DNA of 64,000 nt from Polynucleobacter sp. AP-Kolm-20A-A1 (GCF_018688315.1 NZ_CP061315.1:1798001-1862000), one strand, 5' to 3'; numbered from the stretch's first letter, positions 8,462 through 18,378 are shown. Notes: generated by a model not told the origin, from the letters alone. Translations and numbers: made by a program.

Positions 8462-9895
8462 ATGCGCCAATTTCTGAAGAACTTTGCCCTCATTTCGGTT
8501 GGCCTCATTGCTGGTGTTGCAGCAACTATTCAGCTCTCAGCCACAGCCCAACAAAGCGCGCAACTCCCGCTGGATGAGCTTCGTACGCTATCGAATGTTT
8601 TTGCGCAGATTAAGCGCGAATATGTTGAGCCTATTGAAGACAAGCAACTTCTTACTGATGCTGTAAAGGGAATGGTCAGCAGCCTTGACCCACACTCCAC
8701 CTTCTTGGACAAAAAAGATTTCTCCGAAATGCAAGAGCAAACATCTGGCAAGTTTGCAGGCCTTGGTATTGAAATCACTTCCGAAGATGGTGTAGTGAAG
8801 GTTTTGAATCCAATTGAAGGAAGTCCTGCGGCACGTGCAGGTTTACAAGCTGGGGATTTAATCACCCGACTCGATGACAAGCCTGTTCGCGGCATGTCAC
8901 TTGATAAAGCAGTGCGCACCATGCGTGGTACGCCTGGAACAAAAATTACGCTAACTATTTATCGTAAAAGCGAAGAGCGTAGCTTTCCTGTCACCATCAC
9001 TCGCGCAGAAATTAAAGTGCAGTCCGTTAAAACCAAAATTTTGGATAACGACATTGCATGGGTTCGGATTACCAGTTTCCAAGAGCGCACTGTTCCAGAT
9101 TTAGCCAAGAAACTCACTGAAATTGCCAATCAAGATCCAAAGCTCAAAGGCATCATTCTGGACCTTCGCAATAATGGTGGCGGTCTTTTGCAAGGCGCCG
9201 TAGGAGTAGCTGCCGCCTTTTTGCCCGCAGATGTTGTGATTGTGTCTACTAAAGGCCAGTCTCCAGACTCCAAACAAGTCTTTAATGCCACTCCAGCCAT
9301 GTACCGCTTGAGCGAGCCAGGCGATCCATTGGCTGGCGTACCTGAGATGTTTAAAAAGCTACCAATGGTGGTTTTGGTAAATGCCTACTCCGCCTCGGCA
9401 TCTGAAATTGTTGCTGGCGCATTACAAGACTACAAACGCGCGACGATTATTGGAAAAACTACCTTTGGCAAAGGTTCCGTACAAACAGTGCGCCCCTTAA
9501 CCAGCGATTCAGCGCTAAAGATTACAACTGCCTATTACTACACGCCAAGCGGAAAATCTATTCAGGCCTACGGTGTGAAGCCTGATATTCCAGTGGATCA
9601 AAATAAAGATGGTGACCCAGACGATGTGTTGATCACCCGCGAAATCGATAGCGAGAAGCATCTGCGTAACAAGCAGTCAGCTGAAGACAAACTCATTAAA
9701 GATCGTGAGCAACGTCGCCTTGAGGAGCTACAGCGCATTGAAGAAAAAAATGCTAAGAAAACTCCTGAAGAAAAAGAGAAAGATAAGAACAAAAAACCGC
9801 CTGAGCTTGGTAGTGCAGATGACTTTATGTTGACACAAGCAGTCGCATTTATTAATGGTCAGCCGGTAAAGCGCTCTTCATCCAAGCTCGAATAA
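8462..9895 (+). CDS. C-terminal processing peptidase (S41 family, CtpA/Prc-like)
   Basis: Periplasmic or membrane-anchored serine protease of 477 residues that trims proteins with a hydrophobic C-terminus. Order of parts: signal or anchor segment (about 8-24), a PDZ domain (about 95-170) that recognises the substrate tail, then the S41 core. The Ser/Lys dyad is visible: NAYSASASEIVAGALQDY with probable nucleophile Ser312, and Lys337 in TTFGKGSVQ, 25 residues later as in E. coli Prc. The C-terminus holds a strongly charged Lys/Glu stretch (about 395-450) and then a short conserved end. Its position behind gpmA is conserved in Burkholderiales. Confidence 0.95.
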   Translation: MRQFLKNFALISVGLIAGVAATIQLSATAQQSAQLPLDELRTLSNVFAQIKREYVEPIEDKQLLTDAVKGMVSSLDPHSTFLDKKDFSEMQEQTSGKFAGLGIEITSEDGVVKVLNPIEGSPAARAGLQAGDLITRLDDKPVRGMSLDKAVRTMRGTPGTKITLTIYRKSEERSFPVTITRAEIKVQSVKTKILDNDIAWVRITSFQERTVPDLAKKLTEIANQDPKLKGIILDLRNNGGGLLQGAVGVAAAFLPADVVIVSTKGQSPDSKQVFNATPAMYRLSEPGDPLAGVPEMFKKLPMVVLVNAYSASASEIVAGALQDYKRATIIGKTTFGKGSVQTVRPLTSDSALKITTAYYYTPSGKSIQAYGVKPDIPVDQNKDGDPDDVLITREIDSEKHLRNKQSAEDKLIKDREQRRLEELQRIEEKNAKKTPEEKEKDKNKKPPELGSADDFMLTQAVAFINGQPVKRSSSKLE

Positions 9896-9921
9896 TTCAA
9901 AACAACATTCTTGGCCTACAA

Positions 9922-10674
9922 ATGAATGATGAGCAGTTACTTCGCTATTCAAGGCATTTACTGCTTGATGACATCGATGTTGCCGGTCAAGAAAAGTTAC
10001 TAAGCTCACATGTATTAGTGATCGGCGCAGGTGGTCTAGGTAGCGCTGCCGCCCCCTATTTAGCGGCTGCTGGGGTCGGACATATCACCCTTGTAGATCA
10101 TGACCTTGTAGAGCTGACGAATCTTCAACGTCAAATCATGCATGCCGAAAGCACTGTGGGCAAAAGCAAGGTTGATTCTGGGAAACAATTTCTACAGCAT
10201 CTTAATTCCAGCATTCACATAGAAACCATCCAAGCAAAAGCGACTGCTTCCCTGCTTGATGAGCTACTACCAAGCGTAGACGTTGTTTTAGACTGCACCG
10301 ATAACTTCACAACACGTCATTTAATTAATGCTTGCTGTGTAAAACATCAAAAGCCCCTTGTCTCTGGGTCCGCACTTCGCTTTGATGGGCAAGTGAGTGT
10401 CTTTGATCCGCGCAACTCGTCATCACCTTGTTATGCCTGTATCTTTTCACCTGATGAGCAATTCGAAGAGGTCAATTGCGCAAGCATGGGCGTCTTCTCT
10501 CCCTTGGTTGGCATTATTGGCGCCATGCAAGCAGCACAGGCGCTTCAAGTCATCATTGGTTTTGGCGAGCCGTTAGTTGGACGCATGCTCTTATGGAATG
10601 CGCGCAATACTCAAATTGATGAAATCAAAATTTCTCGCAATCCCGAATGTTCGGTTTGCGGAAAGCCCCACTAG
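9922..10674 (+). CDS. HesA/MoeB/ThiF family sulfur-carrier adenylyltransferase
   Basis: E1-like ATP-dependent enzyme of 250 residues that adenylates the C-terminal glycine of a small sulfur carrier (MoaD or ThiS type). The ATP-binding loop VIGAGGLGSAA lies near residue 34. The Asp/Arg motif LVDHDLVELTNLQRQIMH follows. Two Cys pairs that bind zinc are present (CYAC near 173 and CSVC near the C-terminus). There is no rhodanese domain, so it resembles MoeB or ThiF; which one cannot be decided because no moa or thi gene is adjacent. Third gene after gpmA-ctpA and convergent with ptsI, 3 nt apart. Confidence 0.9.
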   Translation: MNDEQLLRYSRHLLLDDIDVAGQEKLLSSHVLVIGAGGLGSAAAPYLAAAGVGHITLVDHDLVELTNLQRQIMHAESTVGKSKVDSGKQFLQHLNSSIHIETIQAKATASLLDELLPSVDVVLDCTDNFTTRHLINACCVKHQKPLVSGSALRFDGQVSVFDPRNSSSPCYACIFSPDEQFEEVNCASMGVFSPLVGIIGAMQAAQALQVIIGFGEPLVGRMLLWNARNTQIDEIKISRNPECSVCGKPH

Positions 10675-10677
10675 CCT

Positions 10678-12432
10678 TTAAGACAGCAGACGCTCAAGGG
10701 CTGCGGCCTGGGCTTCCGGCTCGTATGCTTTCAGGAGTCTAGGGACTCTAACCTTAAGCAAGCCCACATTTGCTTTTAATATCTCGCGCTTGACGAGCAA
10801 CAGCTGGCTAAAGTGCATTGAAAAATCAGTTAATCCCAGCGCCAACAAAAGTCTAGTGAGCGCAGGATCGCCAGCCATTTCGCCACATACGGCAATAGGC
10901 ACATTGGCCCGTTTTGCTTGCTCAATAATATTGGCCAACAAATTCAGAATCGCTGGGTGCAAAGGATCATATAAATGCGCAACAGCATGATCTGCACGAT
11001 CAATCGCCAAGGTGTACTGAATTAAATCGTTTGTACCAATCGACAGAAAATCAAAACGATTAATAAATAAAGGCAATACCAAGGCTGCCGCAGGGATTTC
11101 AATCATGGCACCCACTTGAATATTGGGGTTAAATGATTGTCCGCGTTGATGCAGCTGTTGCTTTGCTTTTTCAATTAATCGAAGCGTCTCATCAATCTCT
11201 TTTGCATGAGCCAACATTGGGATCATGATGCGCGCCTGACCATGAGCAGATGCGCGCAAAATAGCCCTTAGTTGAGTTAAAAATATTTCTGGCTCAGTAA
11301 GAGACCAACGAATAGCCCGCAAACCCAATGGGGATGTACCTGTTTGAGAAACATCTGCTCCACCCGCGCCCAGCGCCTTATCGGCGCCAACGTCAATTGT
11401 TCTAATATTTACAGGTAGTCCGTGCATTAAATCGACAACCCGACGGTACTCTTGATATTGCTGCTCTTCGTCTGGCATCGCTTGTTTACGATCCATGAAT
11501 AAGAACTCGGAACGGAACAAACCTACGCCTACCGCTCCCAGCTTGACGGCTTGAATTGCATCCTCTGGTAATTCAATATTTGCAAATAACTCAATATCAA
11601 CGCCATCTGCTGTTTCAGTTTTAGCGTGCTTAAGTTGTTGAAGTTTGCGCGCCTCTTTTAAAGCTTGACTTTGTAATTTGCGGTATTCAGTCAATAGCTG
11701 TTCGTCAGGCGCCACTACAACAACGCCCCGCTCACCATCCAATACCAACCAATCCCCATGACGAATCATTTCGCTAGCATGGCGCACGCCCACTACCGCT
11801 GGAATTTCCATGCTGCGAGCGACAATTGCCGTATGCGATGTCTTGCCGCCTAAATCGGTTACAAAACCAGTAAACGCATGCTCTTTAAAGCGCAACATAT
11901 CGTGGGGAGCAATATCATGCGCCACAATAATTGACTCGACACCAATATCGCTTGAGGGCAAGAAATCCACCCCATCAATTGCTTCTTTCTTTTGGGAATT
12001 TAGCGCCTTAATCACCCTCTCGGCGACCTGACGTATATCGTTAGCGCGTTCTTTTAGGTAGGGATCTTCGATCTCGGCAAACTGCTCTAAGAGATCATTT
12101 AATTCAGTAGTGAGTGCCCAGGCAGCATTGAGCCTTTGGGTGCGAATCAATTTAATCGGTTTCTCGGCCAATGCAGGATCGGCCAAAATCATGCCATGCA
12201 CATCTAAGAATGCAGCCATCTCTTGTGGCGCATCCTTAGGCAAACCTTGACGCAATTGCTCTAACTCAAGGCGCACCTGATCAAATGCATTTAAAAGTTT
12301 TTGAGCCTCAGCCTCTTCTTTGCCGGCCTCAACCAAATAATGACTTACCTCTAGGGCTGCACGCGAAATCAGTACCGCCTTGCCAATGGCAATGCCTTTT
12401 GATACTGGAATTCCGTGCAACGCAAATGTCAT
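10678..12432 (-). CDS. ptsI: Phosphoenolpyruvate-protein phosphotransferase (PTS enzyme I)
   Basis: Cytoplasmic 584-residue enzyme that takes phosphate from PEP and passes it to HPr. The phospho-accepting His200 is in GGKTSHTAIVARS. The PEP-binding domain has SEFLFMDR, RTIDVGADK and the C-terminal VCGEMAGDP motif. It lies 2 nt after ptsH in the leftward order gshA-gshB-EIIA-HPr-EI. No EIIB or EIIC sugar transporter is in the window, in keeping with the regulatory, incomplete PTS of many betaproteobacteria. Confidence 0.97.
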   Translation of the reverse strand: MTFALHGIPVSKGIAIGKAVLISRAALEVSHYLVEAGKEEAEAQKLLNAFDQVRLELEQLRQGLPKDAPQEMAAFLDVHGMILADPALAEKPIKLIRTQRLNAAWALTTELNDLLEQFAEIEDPYLKERANDIRQVAERVIKALNSQKKEAIDGVDFLPSSDIGVESIIVAHDIAPHDMLRFKEHAFTGFVTDLGGKTSHTAIVARSMEIPAVVGVRHASEMIRHGDWLVLDGERGVVVVAPDEQLLTEYRKLQSQALKEARKLQQLKHAKTETADGVDIELFANIELPEDAIQAVKLGAVGVGLFRSEFLFMDRKQAMPDEEQQYQEYRRVVDLMHGLPVNIRTIDVGADKALGAGGADVSQTGTSPLGLRAIRWSLTEPEIFLTQLRAILRASAHGQARIMIPMLAHAKEIDETLRLIEKAKQQLHQRGQSFNPNIQVGAMIEIPAAALVLPLFINRFDFLSIGTNDLIQYTLAIDRADHAVAHLYDPLHPAILNLLANIIEQAKRANVPIAVCGEMAGDPALTRLLLALGLTDFSMHFSQLLLVKREILKANVGLLKVRVPRLLKAYEPEAQAAALERLLS

Positions 12433-12434
12433 AC

Positions 12435-12704
12435 TTATTCGCCCTCGCCAAAGCGATCGTTAATTAATGCAGTAAGTGCTGCCATTGCTTCATCGGCTTG
12501 ATCACCCACAGTCTCTAAGGTCACAGTGCTGCCAATACCTGCAGCCAACATCATGACGCCCATAATGCTCTTAGCATTAATTTGACGACCATTGCGTGAC
12601 AGAAATATTTCACAGGGAAACTGTGCAGCCAACTGGGATAATTTGGCGGATGCACGAGCATGCAAACCTAATTTGTTGATGATCTCGATTTCAGCGACTG
12701 GCAT
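12435..12704 (-). CDS. ptsH: Phosphocarrier protein HPr
   Basis: An 89-residue relay protein between enzyme I and EIIA. Both regulatory sites are present: His15 in KLGLHARASAK, phosphorylated by EI, and Ser46 in NAKSIMGVMML, the site used by HPr kinase/phosphorylase. The intact Ser46 environment suggests that an hprK gene exists elsewhere in the genome. It lies between the EIIA gene (17 nt gap) and ptsI (2 nt gap). Confidence 0.97.
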   Translation of the reverse strand: MPVAEIEIINKLGLHARASAKLSQLAAQFPCEIFLSRNGRQINAKSIMGVMMLAAGIGSTVTLETVGDQADEAMAALTALINDRFGEGE

Positions 12705-12721
12705 TGAGCGACTGGCTCCTC

Positions 12722-13144
12722 TTATTCTTGATTCACTTTTGCGCCAAGACGCAAAATTCCATTTTGACCACCTGCTAGCGCTTTTTTAGCCAACTCCTCG
12801 AGGCCTTCCCCCCGATGAGAAATGCAACGCATGAGCATAGGCAGATTTAATCCAGCAAGAACAATCACTGGAGCATTTAATCCAGATAGTGGGCCCAAGC
12901 TTTCTAACTTGGAGGCCACATTTGCTGGGGTTGCGCCCATGACGTCAGTCAAAATTAAAACGCCGTTGCCAGTGTTAACTCCGTAAGCAGCTTTCAATAC
13001 GCGGTCAAAACTCGCTTTGGTATCTTCATACGGAGGAATATCAACTGCTCTGACACGTTCTGGCACAACTCCAAAAGTGTGCTCGGCAAAACTGAGCATT
13101 GCACTTGCAACAGGTGTATGTGCAACGATTACGATTCCAGCCAT
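12722..13144 (-). CDS. PTS EIIA component, mannose/fructose family (regulatory)
   Basis: A 140-residue EIIA-Man-like domain. The phosphorylated His9 lies in GIVIVAHTPVASAML; LILTDVMGATPANVA and VLAGLNLPML are family features. With only EI and HPr beside it and no permease domains, it is probably a phosphate sink or regulator rather than part of a sugar uptake system. It sits 1 nt downstream of gshB and 17 nt upstream of ptsH, so glutathione synthesis and PTS genes form one leftward unit. Confidence 0.93.
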   Translation of the reverse strand: MAGIVIVAHTPVASAMLSFAEHTFGVVPERVRAVDIPPYEDTKASFDRVLKAAYGVNTGNGVLILTDVMGATPANVASKLESLGPLSGLNAPVIVLAGLNLPMLMRCISHRGEGLEELAKKALAGGQNGILRLGAKVNQE

Positions 13145-13145
13145 A

Positions 13146-14087
13146 TTATGACAATGCCTTCTCGAGCGCTTTTAACCAAAATTGAGGAACATCAAAACCA
13201 CTTTGATCTGTTATCTCTACAAAACAGGTAGGGCTAGTAACGTTAATTTCAGTTAGGTAGCCACCGATTAAGTCTAGCCCAACCAAGAATAAACCGCGTT
13301 GATTTAATTTAGGGGCAAGCATTTGGGCAATCTTCATTTCGGCTTCACTCAAAGGCATGGCAACGCCTTTGCCTCCAGCCGCTAAATTGCCACGAATTTC
13401 ACTACCCTGAGGAATACGTGCCAAAGCAAAAGGCACTACCTCCCCGCCTATCAAGAGAACCCGCTTGTCGCCTTGCGCAATTTCAGGCAAGAAGCGCTGA
13501 ATCATTAAAGTTCGGGCGCCGTTTTCACCCAAGGTCTCAACAATACTTGCGAGATTTAAGCCATCAGGCCCCACACGAAATACGCCCATGCCACCCATAC
13601 CATCTAATGGCTTAATCACAATATCTTGGTGAGTGCGGTGAAAGTCTTCAACTGCGTTGAGTTCGCGCGTAACCAAAGTTGGGGGAATTAATTCAGGAAA
13701 CTCCGTAATCGACAGTTTTTCTGAGTGGTCACGTACGGCTGACGGCTCATTAAATACTTTAGCCCCCTGACGAACGGCAGCAGAAAGCAGCCAAGTGGTA
13801 TTGAGGTATTCAATATCAAATGGTGGATCAGTGCGCATCAATACTGCTGAAAAAGAATTTAGCGCTCGAGACTCAACTTGACCCAACTCAAACCAAGACG
13901 TAGAGCTTGGTTTAATTGTCAGAGACTGACAATCTGCGTGGACAACATTTTCTTTCCACAATACATTGCGACTCTGGCAAAACCAAAGTTGATGGCCAGC
14001 CTCTTGCGCTACGCGCATCATTGCTAGTGTGGAATCTTTTTTAACCTTGAAAGACTCAAGCGGATCAGCAATGAATAAAAAATTCAT
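13146..14087 (-). CDS. gshB: Glutathione synthetase
   Basis: ATP-grasp ligase of 313 residues joining gamma-glutamylcysteine and glycine. Family marks: N-terminal FIADPLESFKVKKDSTLAMM, the VIKPLDGMGGMGVFRV nucleotide-binding loop, and the C-terminal LFLVGLDLIGGYLTEINVTS metal/ATP region. It follows gshA by 5 nt, completing the pathway in one operon, and is followed 1 nt later by the PTS EIIA gene. Confidence 0.97.
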   Translation of the reverse strand: MNFLFIADPLESFKVKKDSTLAMMRVAQEAGHQLWFCQSRNVLWKENVVHADCQSLTIKPSSTSWFELGQVESRALNSFSAVLMRTDPPFDIEYLNTTWLLSAAVRQGAKVFNEPSAVRDHSEKLSITEFPELIPPTLVTRELNAVEDFHRTHQDIVIKPLDGMGGMGVFRVGPDGLNLASIVETLGENGARTLMIQRFLPEIAQGDKRVLLIGGEVVPFALARIPQGSEIRGNLAAGGKGVAMPLSEAEMKIAQMLAPKLNQRGLFLVGLDLIGGYLTEINVTSPTCFVEITDQSGFDVPQFWLKALEKALS

Positions 14088-14092
14088 AGTCT

Positions 14093-15391
14093 TTACGCAA
14101 CTTCAGCATTTGGGTCGGTACGCTCTAGCTCTAATGAAGCAGCGAGAAGCGCCAAGCGGGCAACCACGCCATACAAGTAGAAACGATTTGGAGCTGCACT
14201 ACCGGGTTTAGCGCCAAGATCAGGCATGGAGTTTTGCTCAAAAGCGAGCGGTACAAAATGCATGCCCGGAGCATTGAGATTTTCATCTGGGCCACGATCA
14301 GTATGAACGCGATAGAAGCCGCCAATGACATAGCGATCAATCATGTACACCACAGGCTCTGCAACCGCTTCATTGACCTTTTCAAAGGTATACACACCCT
14401 CTTGAATCAAGACGTCGCTGACCTCTAGACCCTCTTTAACCACACTCATCTTATTGCGGTCTTTGCGGTTCAGGCCCTTGAGCTGAGCTGGGTCGTGCAC
14501 AACCATTACGCCCATGCCATAAGTGCCAGCATCTGCTTTCACAACAACATATGGTTTGTCTTTAATACCGTATTCACGATATTTTTTGGCAGTCTTTTTC
14601 AGAACTTGCTCTACTGCTGTTTGCAGCTCATCCTCACCTTTGCGCTCATGAAAATTAATATTTGAGCAACTCGCAAAATATGGATTAATCATCCATGGAT
14701 CAATGTCGACTACTTTGGCAAATTTCTTTGCAACCTCTTCATAGGCAGCAAAGTGATTTGATTTACGACGCACATGCCAACCTGCATGCAGGCCAGGCAA
14801 CAAATATTGCTCGTAAATATTTTCCAGAATAGGAGGAATACCAGCTGATAGATCGTTGTTAAGCAAGATGGAGCAGGGATCAAAATCCTTAAGACCTAAG
14901 CGCTGCTTCTTCAAGCCAAGACGAGATAAGGGCTCCATCAGGAGTCGATTGCCATCTGGCAGCTCAATCCAGGTTGGCTTCTTAATTTCTTCGGAGAATG
15001 TACCTAGTCGAACATTCAAACCTGCTTGACGCAAAATGGAAGACAAGCGCGCGATGTTCTGCAAATAAAAAGTATTGCGGGTATGTTTCTCAGGAATGAG
15101 TAATAAATTTTTTGCTTCCGGGCAAATTTTCTCAATTGCCGCCATAGCAGCCTGTACGGCAAGCGGCAACATCTGAGGTGAAAGGTTATTAAATCCACCG
15201 GGAAATAGGTTGGTATCAACCGGGGCCAACTTAAAGCCAGAATTACGTAAATCTACCGAACAGTAAAAAGGCGGGGTGTGCTCTTGCCACTCCAACCTAA
15301 ACCAACGCTCAATGGTTGGGGTCGCTTCTAGAACCTTAGACTCTAATTCGAGCAAAGGACCGCTTAGGGCTGTAATGAGATGTGGAACCAT
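14093..15391 (-). CDS. gshA: Glutamate-cysteine ligase (proteobacterial type distinct from E. coli GshA)
   Basis: First enzyme of glutathione synthesis, 432 residues. It belongs to the glutamate-cysteine ligase type seen in many beta- and some gammaproteobacteria rather than the E. coli class; the stretch YVVVKADAGTYGMGVMVVHD resembles an ATP-grasp loop. First gene of the gshA-gshB-EIIA-HPr-EI operon. The ATG at 15391 is preceded by GGTGGA directly abutting it, too close to act as a ribosome site, and by TACAAT exactly 6 nt upstream. The transcript is therefore probably leaderless. The amtB terminator lies just upstream. Confidence 0.92.
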   Translation of the reverse strand: MVPHLITALSGPLLELESKVLEATPTIERWFRLEWQEHTPPFYCSVDLRNSGFKLAPVDTNLFPGGFNNLSPQMLPLAVQAAMAAIEKICPEAKNLLLIPEKHTRNTFYLQNIARLSSILRQAGLNVRLGTFSEEIKKPTWIELPDGNRLLMEPLSRLGLKKQRLGLKDFDPCSILLNNDLSAGIPPILENIYEQYLLPGLHAGWHVRRKSNHFAAYEEVAKKFAKVVDIDPWMINPYFASCSNINFHERKGEDELQTAVEQVLKKTAKKYREYGIKDKPYVVVKADAGTYGMGVMVVHDPAQLKGLNRKDRNKMSVVKEGLEVSDVLIQEGVYTFEKVNEAVAEPVVYMIDRYVIGGFYRVHTDRGPDENLNAPGMHFVPLAFEQNSMPDLGAKPGSAAPNRFYLYGVVARLALLAASLELERTDPNAEVA

Positions 15392-15397
15392 TCCACC

Positions 15398-15403
15398 ATT
15401 GTA
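15398..15403 (-). promoter_or_regulatory. -10-like hexamer of gshA (leaderless signature)
   Basis: TACAAT on the minus strand, 6 nt before the gshA ATG. It lies just after the amtB terminator hairpin, so this operon needs its own promoter here. I see no convincing -35. Confidence 0.45.
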
Positions 15404-15421
15404 AGATTATTAAAAGAAAGA

Positions 15422-15443
15422 CGCGGGATCCGAGGATCCCGCG
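15422..15443 (-). terminator. Rho-independent terminator of torF-glnK-amtB
   Basis: CGCGGGATCC-GA-GGATCCCGCG is a 10-bp perfect GC-rich inverted repeat. On the minus strand it is followed by the pyrimidine run TCTTTCTTTTAATAATC. It lies 52 nt after the amtB stop codon and upstream of the gshA promoter. Confidence 0.8.
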
Positions 15444-15495
15444 CTTAAAACTAGGCAGCCAACCAGAGCCGCCCAGTGAGGGGTAAATCTACTGA

Positions 15496-16980
15496 TTAAG
15501 ACTCGTAAGCAGTCTCACCGTGTGAGCTGATATCTAAGCCTTCGCGCTCTTCTTCTTCCTTGACGCGCAAACCAATCACGATATCGATCAATTTGAAGGC
15601 TACGAAAGAAACTACGCCAGACCAAATTACAGTAGTAATCACGCCTTGAGCCTGGATCCACAATTGGCTAGCAATAGAGTAATCAGGAGCAACTGCATTA
15701 GCTACATAATCCCAAATACCAGAGCCGCCCAATGCTGGATCAGCAAATACACCGGTCAACAATGCACCAGTAATACCGCCTACGCCGTGAACACCAAATA
15801 CGTCCAAGCTGTCGTCTGAACCCAAAATCTTCTTGAGACCAGTAACACCCCAGAGGCAAACTACACCCGCAATTAAGCCAATAATGATTGCACCCATTGG
15901 GCCAGCAAAACCAGCAGCAGGAGTAATAGCAACTAAACCAGCTACGCAACCAGACGCAGCGCCCAACATAGATGGCTTACCTTTAAGAACCCACTCTGCA
16001 ACTGACCAGCCCAATACAGCAGCAGCGGTTGCTAAATAAGTATTCACGAATGCCAAGCCAGCAGTGCCGTTTGCTTCAAGCGCTGAACCAGCATTGAAAC
16101 CAAACCAACCGAACCACAAGAGAGCAGCACCAGTCATTACATAAACTAAGTTATGTGGCTTCATTGCTTCTTTGCCGTAGCCCAAACGTTTGCCAATAAC
16201 AAAGGATCCAACCAAACCAGCGATCGCCGCATTGATATGCACAACAGTACCGCCAGCAAAGTCGAGAACACCTTTTTGCCACAACCAACCAGCACGAGCA
16301 GTAATTGCCTCAAGTGATGCAGCATCTTTGATGTCATCTGGACCAGGCCAGAACCAAACCATGTGAGCGATTGGCAGATAGCTCAAAGTGAACCAAATCA
16401 CCATGAATACCAAGATTGCAGAGAACTTAGCGCGCTCAGCAAAAGAGCCAATGATCAAGCAGCAAGTGATAGTTGCGAACACTGCTTGGAAAGCCATAAA
16501 TACATACTCAGGAATCACAACACCCTTACTAAAGGTTGCTGCTACTGAGTCTGGATTGATACCACCCAAGAACAGACGATCTAATCCACCAATGAATGCT
16601 CCGCCTTCCGTGAAAGCAAAGCTATAGCCATAAATAGCCCATAGCACTGTAATCAATGAGAAGACCATGAAACATTGCATACAGATAGACAAAATGTTCT
16701 TGCTGCGGGTTAAGCCGCCGTAGAACAATGCCAAGCCAGGAAGAGTCATCAACAGCACTAATGCTGTACAAACCATCATCCAAGCGATATCTGCTTTATT
16801 ACATTTTTCAGAGCAAAGAACTGGAGCAGGCTCAGCCGCAGCAGGGGTTGCCGCAGGAGCTGTTACAGCCGGCTTCTTGACTTCATCAGCATGCGCTGGC
16901 GAAGTAACCATTACACCGGTTGCGCCAATAGCCAAGGCCATAGCACCACCAGCAACGAGTCGTTTCATCCAAGTTAACAT
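15496..16980 (-). CDS. amtB: Ammonium transporter AmtB
   Basis: Trimeric ammonium channel, 494 residues from the ATG at 16980, which has an AGAGAGG Shine-Dalgarno; a longer frame from 17151 would cover glnK and is rejected. A signal peptide ends at SPAHA (about 31), then a Pro/Ala-rich linker and 11 membrane segments. Pore landmarks are the two His regions VVHINAAIAGLVG and FGVHGVGGITGALLTG. A conserved C-terminal tail (LRVKEEEEREGLDISSHGE) contacts GlnK. It lies 13 nt downstream of glnK, the classic pair in which GlnK blocks the pore when ammonium is plentiful. Confidence 0.97.
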   Translation of the reverse strand: MLTWMKRLVAGGAMALAIGATGVMVTSPAHADEVKKPAVTAPAATPAAAEPAPVLCSEKCNKADIAWMMVCTALVLLMTLPGLALFYGGLTRSKNILSICMQCFMVFSLITVLWAIYGYSFAFTEGGAFIGGLDRLFLGGINPDSVAATFSKGVVIPEYVFMAFQAVFATITCCLIIGSFAERAKFSAILVFMVIWFTLSYLPIAHMVWFWPGPDDIKDAASLEAITARAGWLWQKGVLDFAGGTVVHINAAIAGLVGSFVIGKRLGYGKEAMKPHNLVYVMTGAALLWFGWFGFNAGSALEANGTAGLAFVNTYLATAAAVLGWSVAEWVLKGKPSMLGAASGCVAGLVAITPAAGFAGPMGAIIIGLIAGVVCLWGVTGLKKILGSDDSLDVFGVHGVGGITGALLTGVFADPALGGSGIWDYVANAVAPDYSIASQLWIQAQGVITTVIWSGVVSFVAFKLIDIVIGLRVKEEEEREGLDISSHGETAYES

Positions 16981-16993
16981 TTTGAACCTCTCT

Positions 16994-17344
<351 letters not shown>

Positions 17345-17357
17345 TCAGAGTTGGAAA

Positions 17358-18266
17358 TTAGAAAGTCTTTGTTAAAGAAAGCAAGCCAGTGGATTTGCCT
17401 AAATTCTTGCCTGATGGGCTTGAATAGGTATAAGCACCTTGGTTAGTAGCTGCATTGGTGCCAACGTAAGCCAAAGATGCTGATAAGCCAGCTCCAAAGT
17501 CTTTAGTTACGCCCAATTTCCAGTCTGTGTAGCCAAATAGCTTGTTATTGCTAACGTTGCTTACTGAAGCGCCATTCCATACAGTAGCGCCATTAGGCTG
17601 ATTTCCCGCATAGTATTGGTAACCCACGTGACCATTCAAAGCCAAGCCCCAAACGCCAGTGTCATAGTTCATTGTTAAATCTGGATAGTAAGAACCAGTT
17701 GAGTTAACAGCTCCGAACAAAGTTGAAACCGCATAAGAAAACTTAGCGAAACCGGTTACTGGCCCAAAGGTAAAGTTTTGTGCGAGATACAGTTCTGTTG
17801 AGTTTGGATTAGCTGTTAAACCATTGGTGTTAGGAATGCCTGAAGTTGGGTAGTAGTACTGCAAAACACCGAAGTCACTTGCAAAACCTTCGCCAATCAA
17901 TTCTTTCTTGATACCAGCATAGAAGTCCATTTCGATCGGTGCGGAAACGCTTGCGCCAGTATTGCCTTTGCCTACAAAGCCACCACCGTTTGCATACATA
18001 TCACCGATCCAACTGATTGAGCTGTTCCAGTTACCAACATAGAGGCCGCTCTCATGAGCGTAGTCAAAGCCACCTTGAATTGCTGGCTTAAAGTTTGACT
18101 GGCTGATACCACGGTAACGGTAGTCATTTACTACAGTAACGTTTGCTGTAATTGGGCTGGCTTCAGGAGCTTCAGGAGCTGCTGCTGGAGCGGACTGCGC
18201 AAATGCAGAAGTTGCAAATAGGCCAGAGGCTGCTAGAGCAATAGCTGTCTTTTGAATTGTTTTCAT
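17358..18266 (-). CDS. TorF family putative outer-membrane porin
   Basis: A 302-residue exported beta-barrel protein. Signal peptide 1-23 ends at SAFA; an Ala/Pro-rich segment follows. The mature start ITANVTVVNDYRYRGISQS is the hallmark of this porin family. The protein is rich in alternating aromatic strands and ends in Phe (SLTKTF), the usual barrel-assembly signal. In Burkholderiales it often precedes glnK-amtB, which suggests a role in nitrogen-compound uptake across the outer membrane; this is inference from context. An AGGAG ribosome site 7 nt before the ATG supports the start. Confidence 0.88.
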   Translation of the reverse strand: MKTIQKTAIALAASGLFATSAFAQSAPAAAPEAPEASPITANVTVVNDYRYRGISQSNFKPAIQGGFDYAHESGLYVGNWNSSISWIGDMYANGGGFVGKGNTGASVSAPIEMDFYAGIKKELIGEGFASDFGVLQYYYPTSGIPNTNGLTANPNSTELYLAQNFTFGPVTGFAKFSYAVSTLFGAVNSTGSYYPDLTMNYDTGVWGLALNGHVGYQYYAGNQPNGATVWNGASVSNVSNNKLFGYTDWKLGVTKDFGAGLSASLAYVGTNAATNQGAYTYSSPSGKNLGKSTGLLSLTKTF

Positions 18267-18378
18267 GTGTTACTCCTTACTGTTTGTAATAAAAAAGGGT
18301 TGAATGCTTAATGCATGGAGTGATCATGAAGCGCGCCCCTATTTGGGATTCCCCAGCATTCCCCTTATTAATGCCAAT

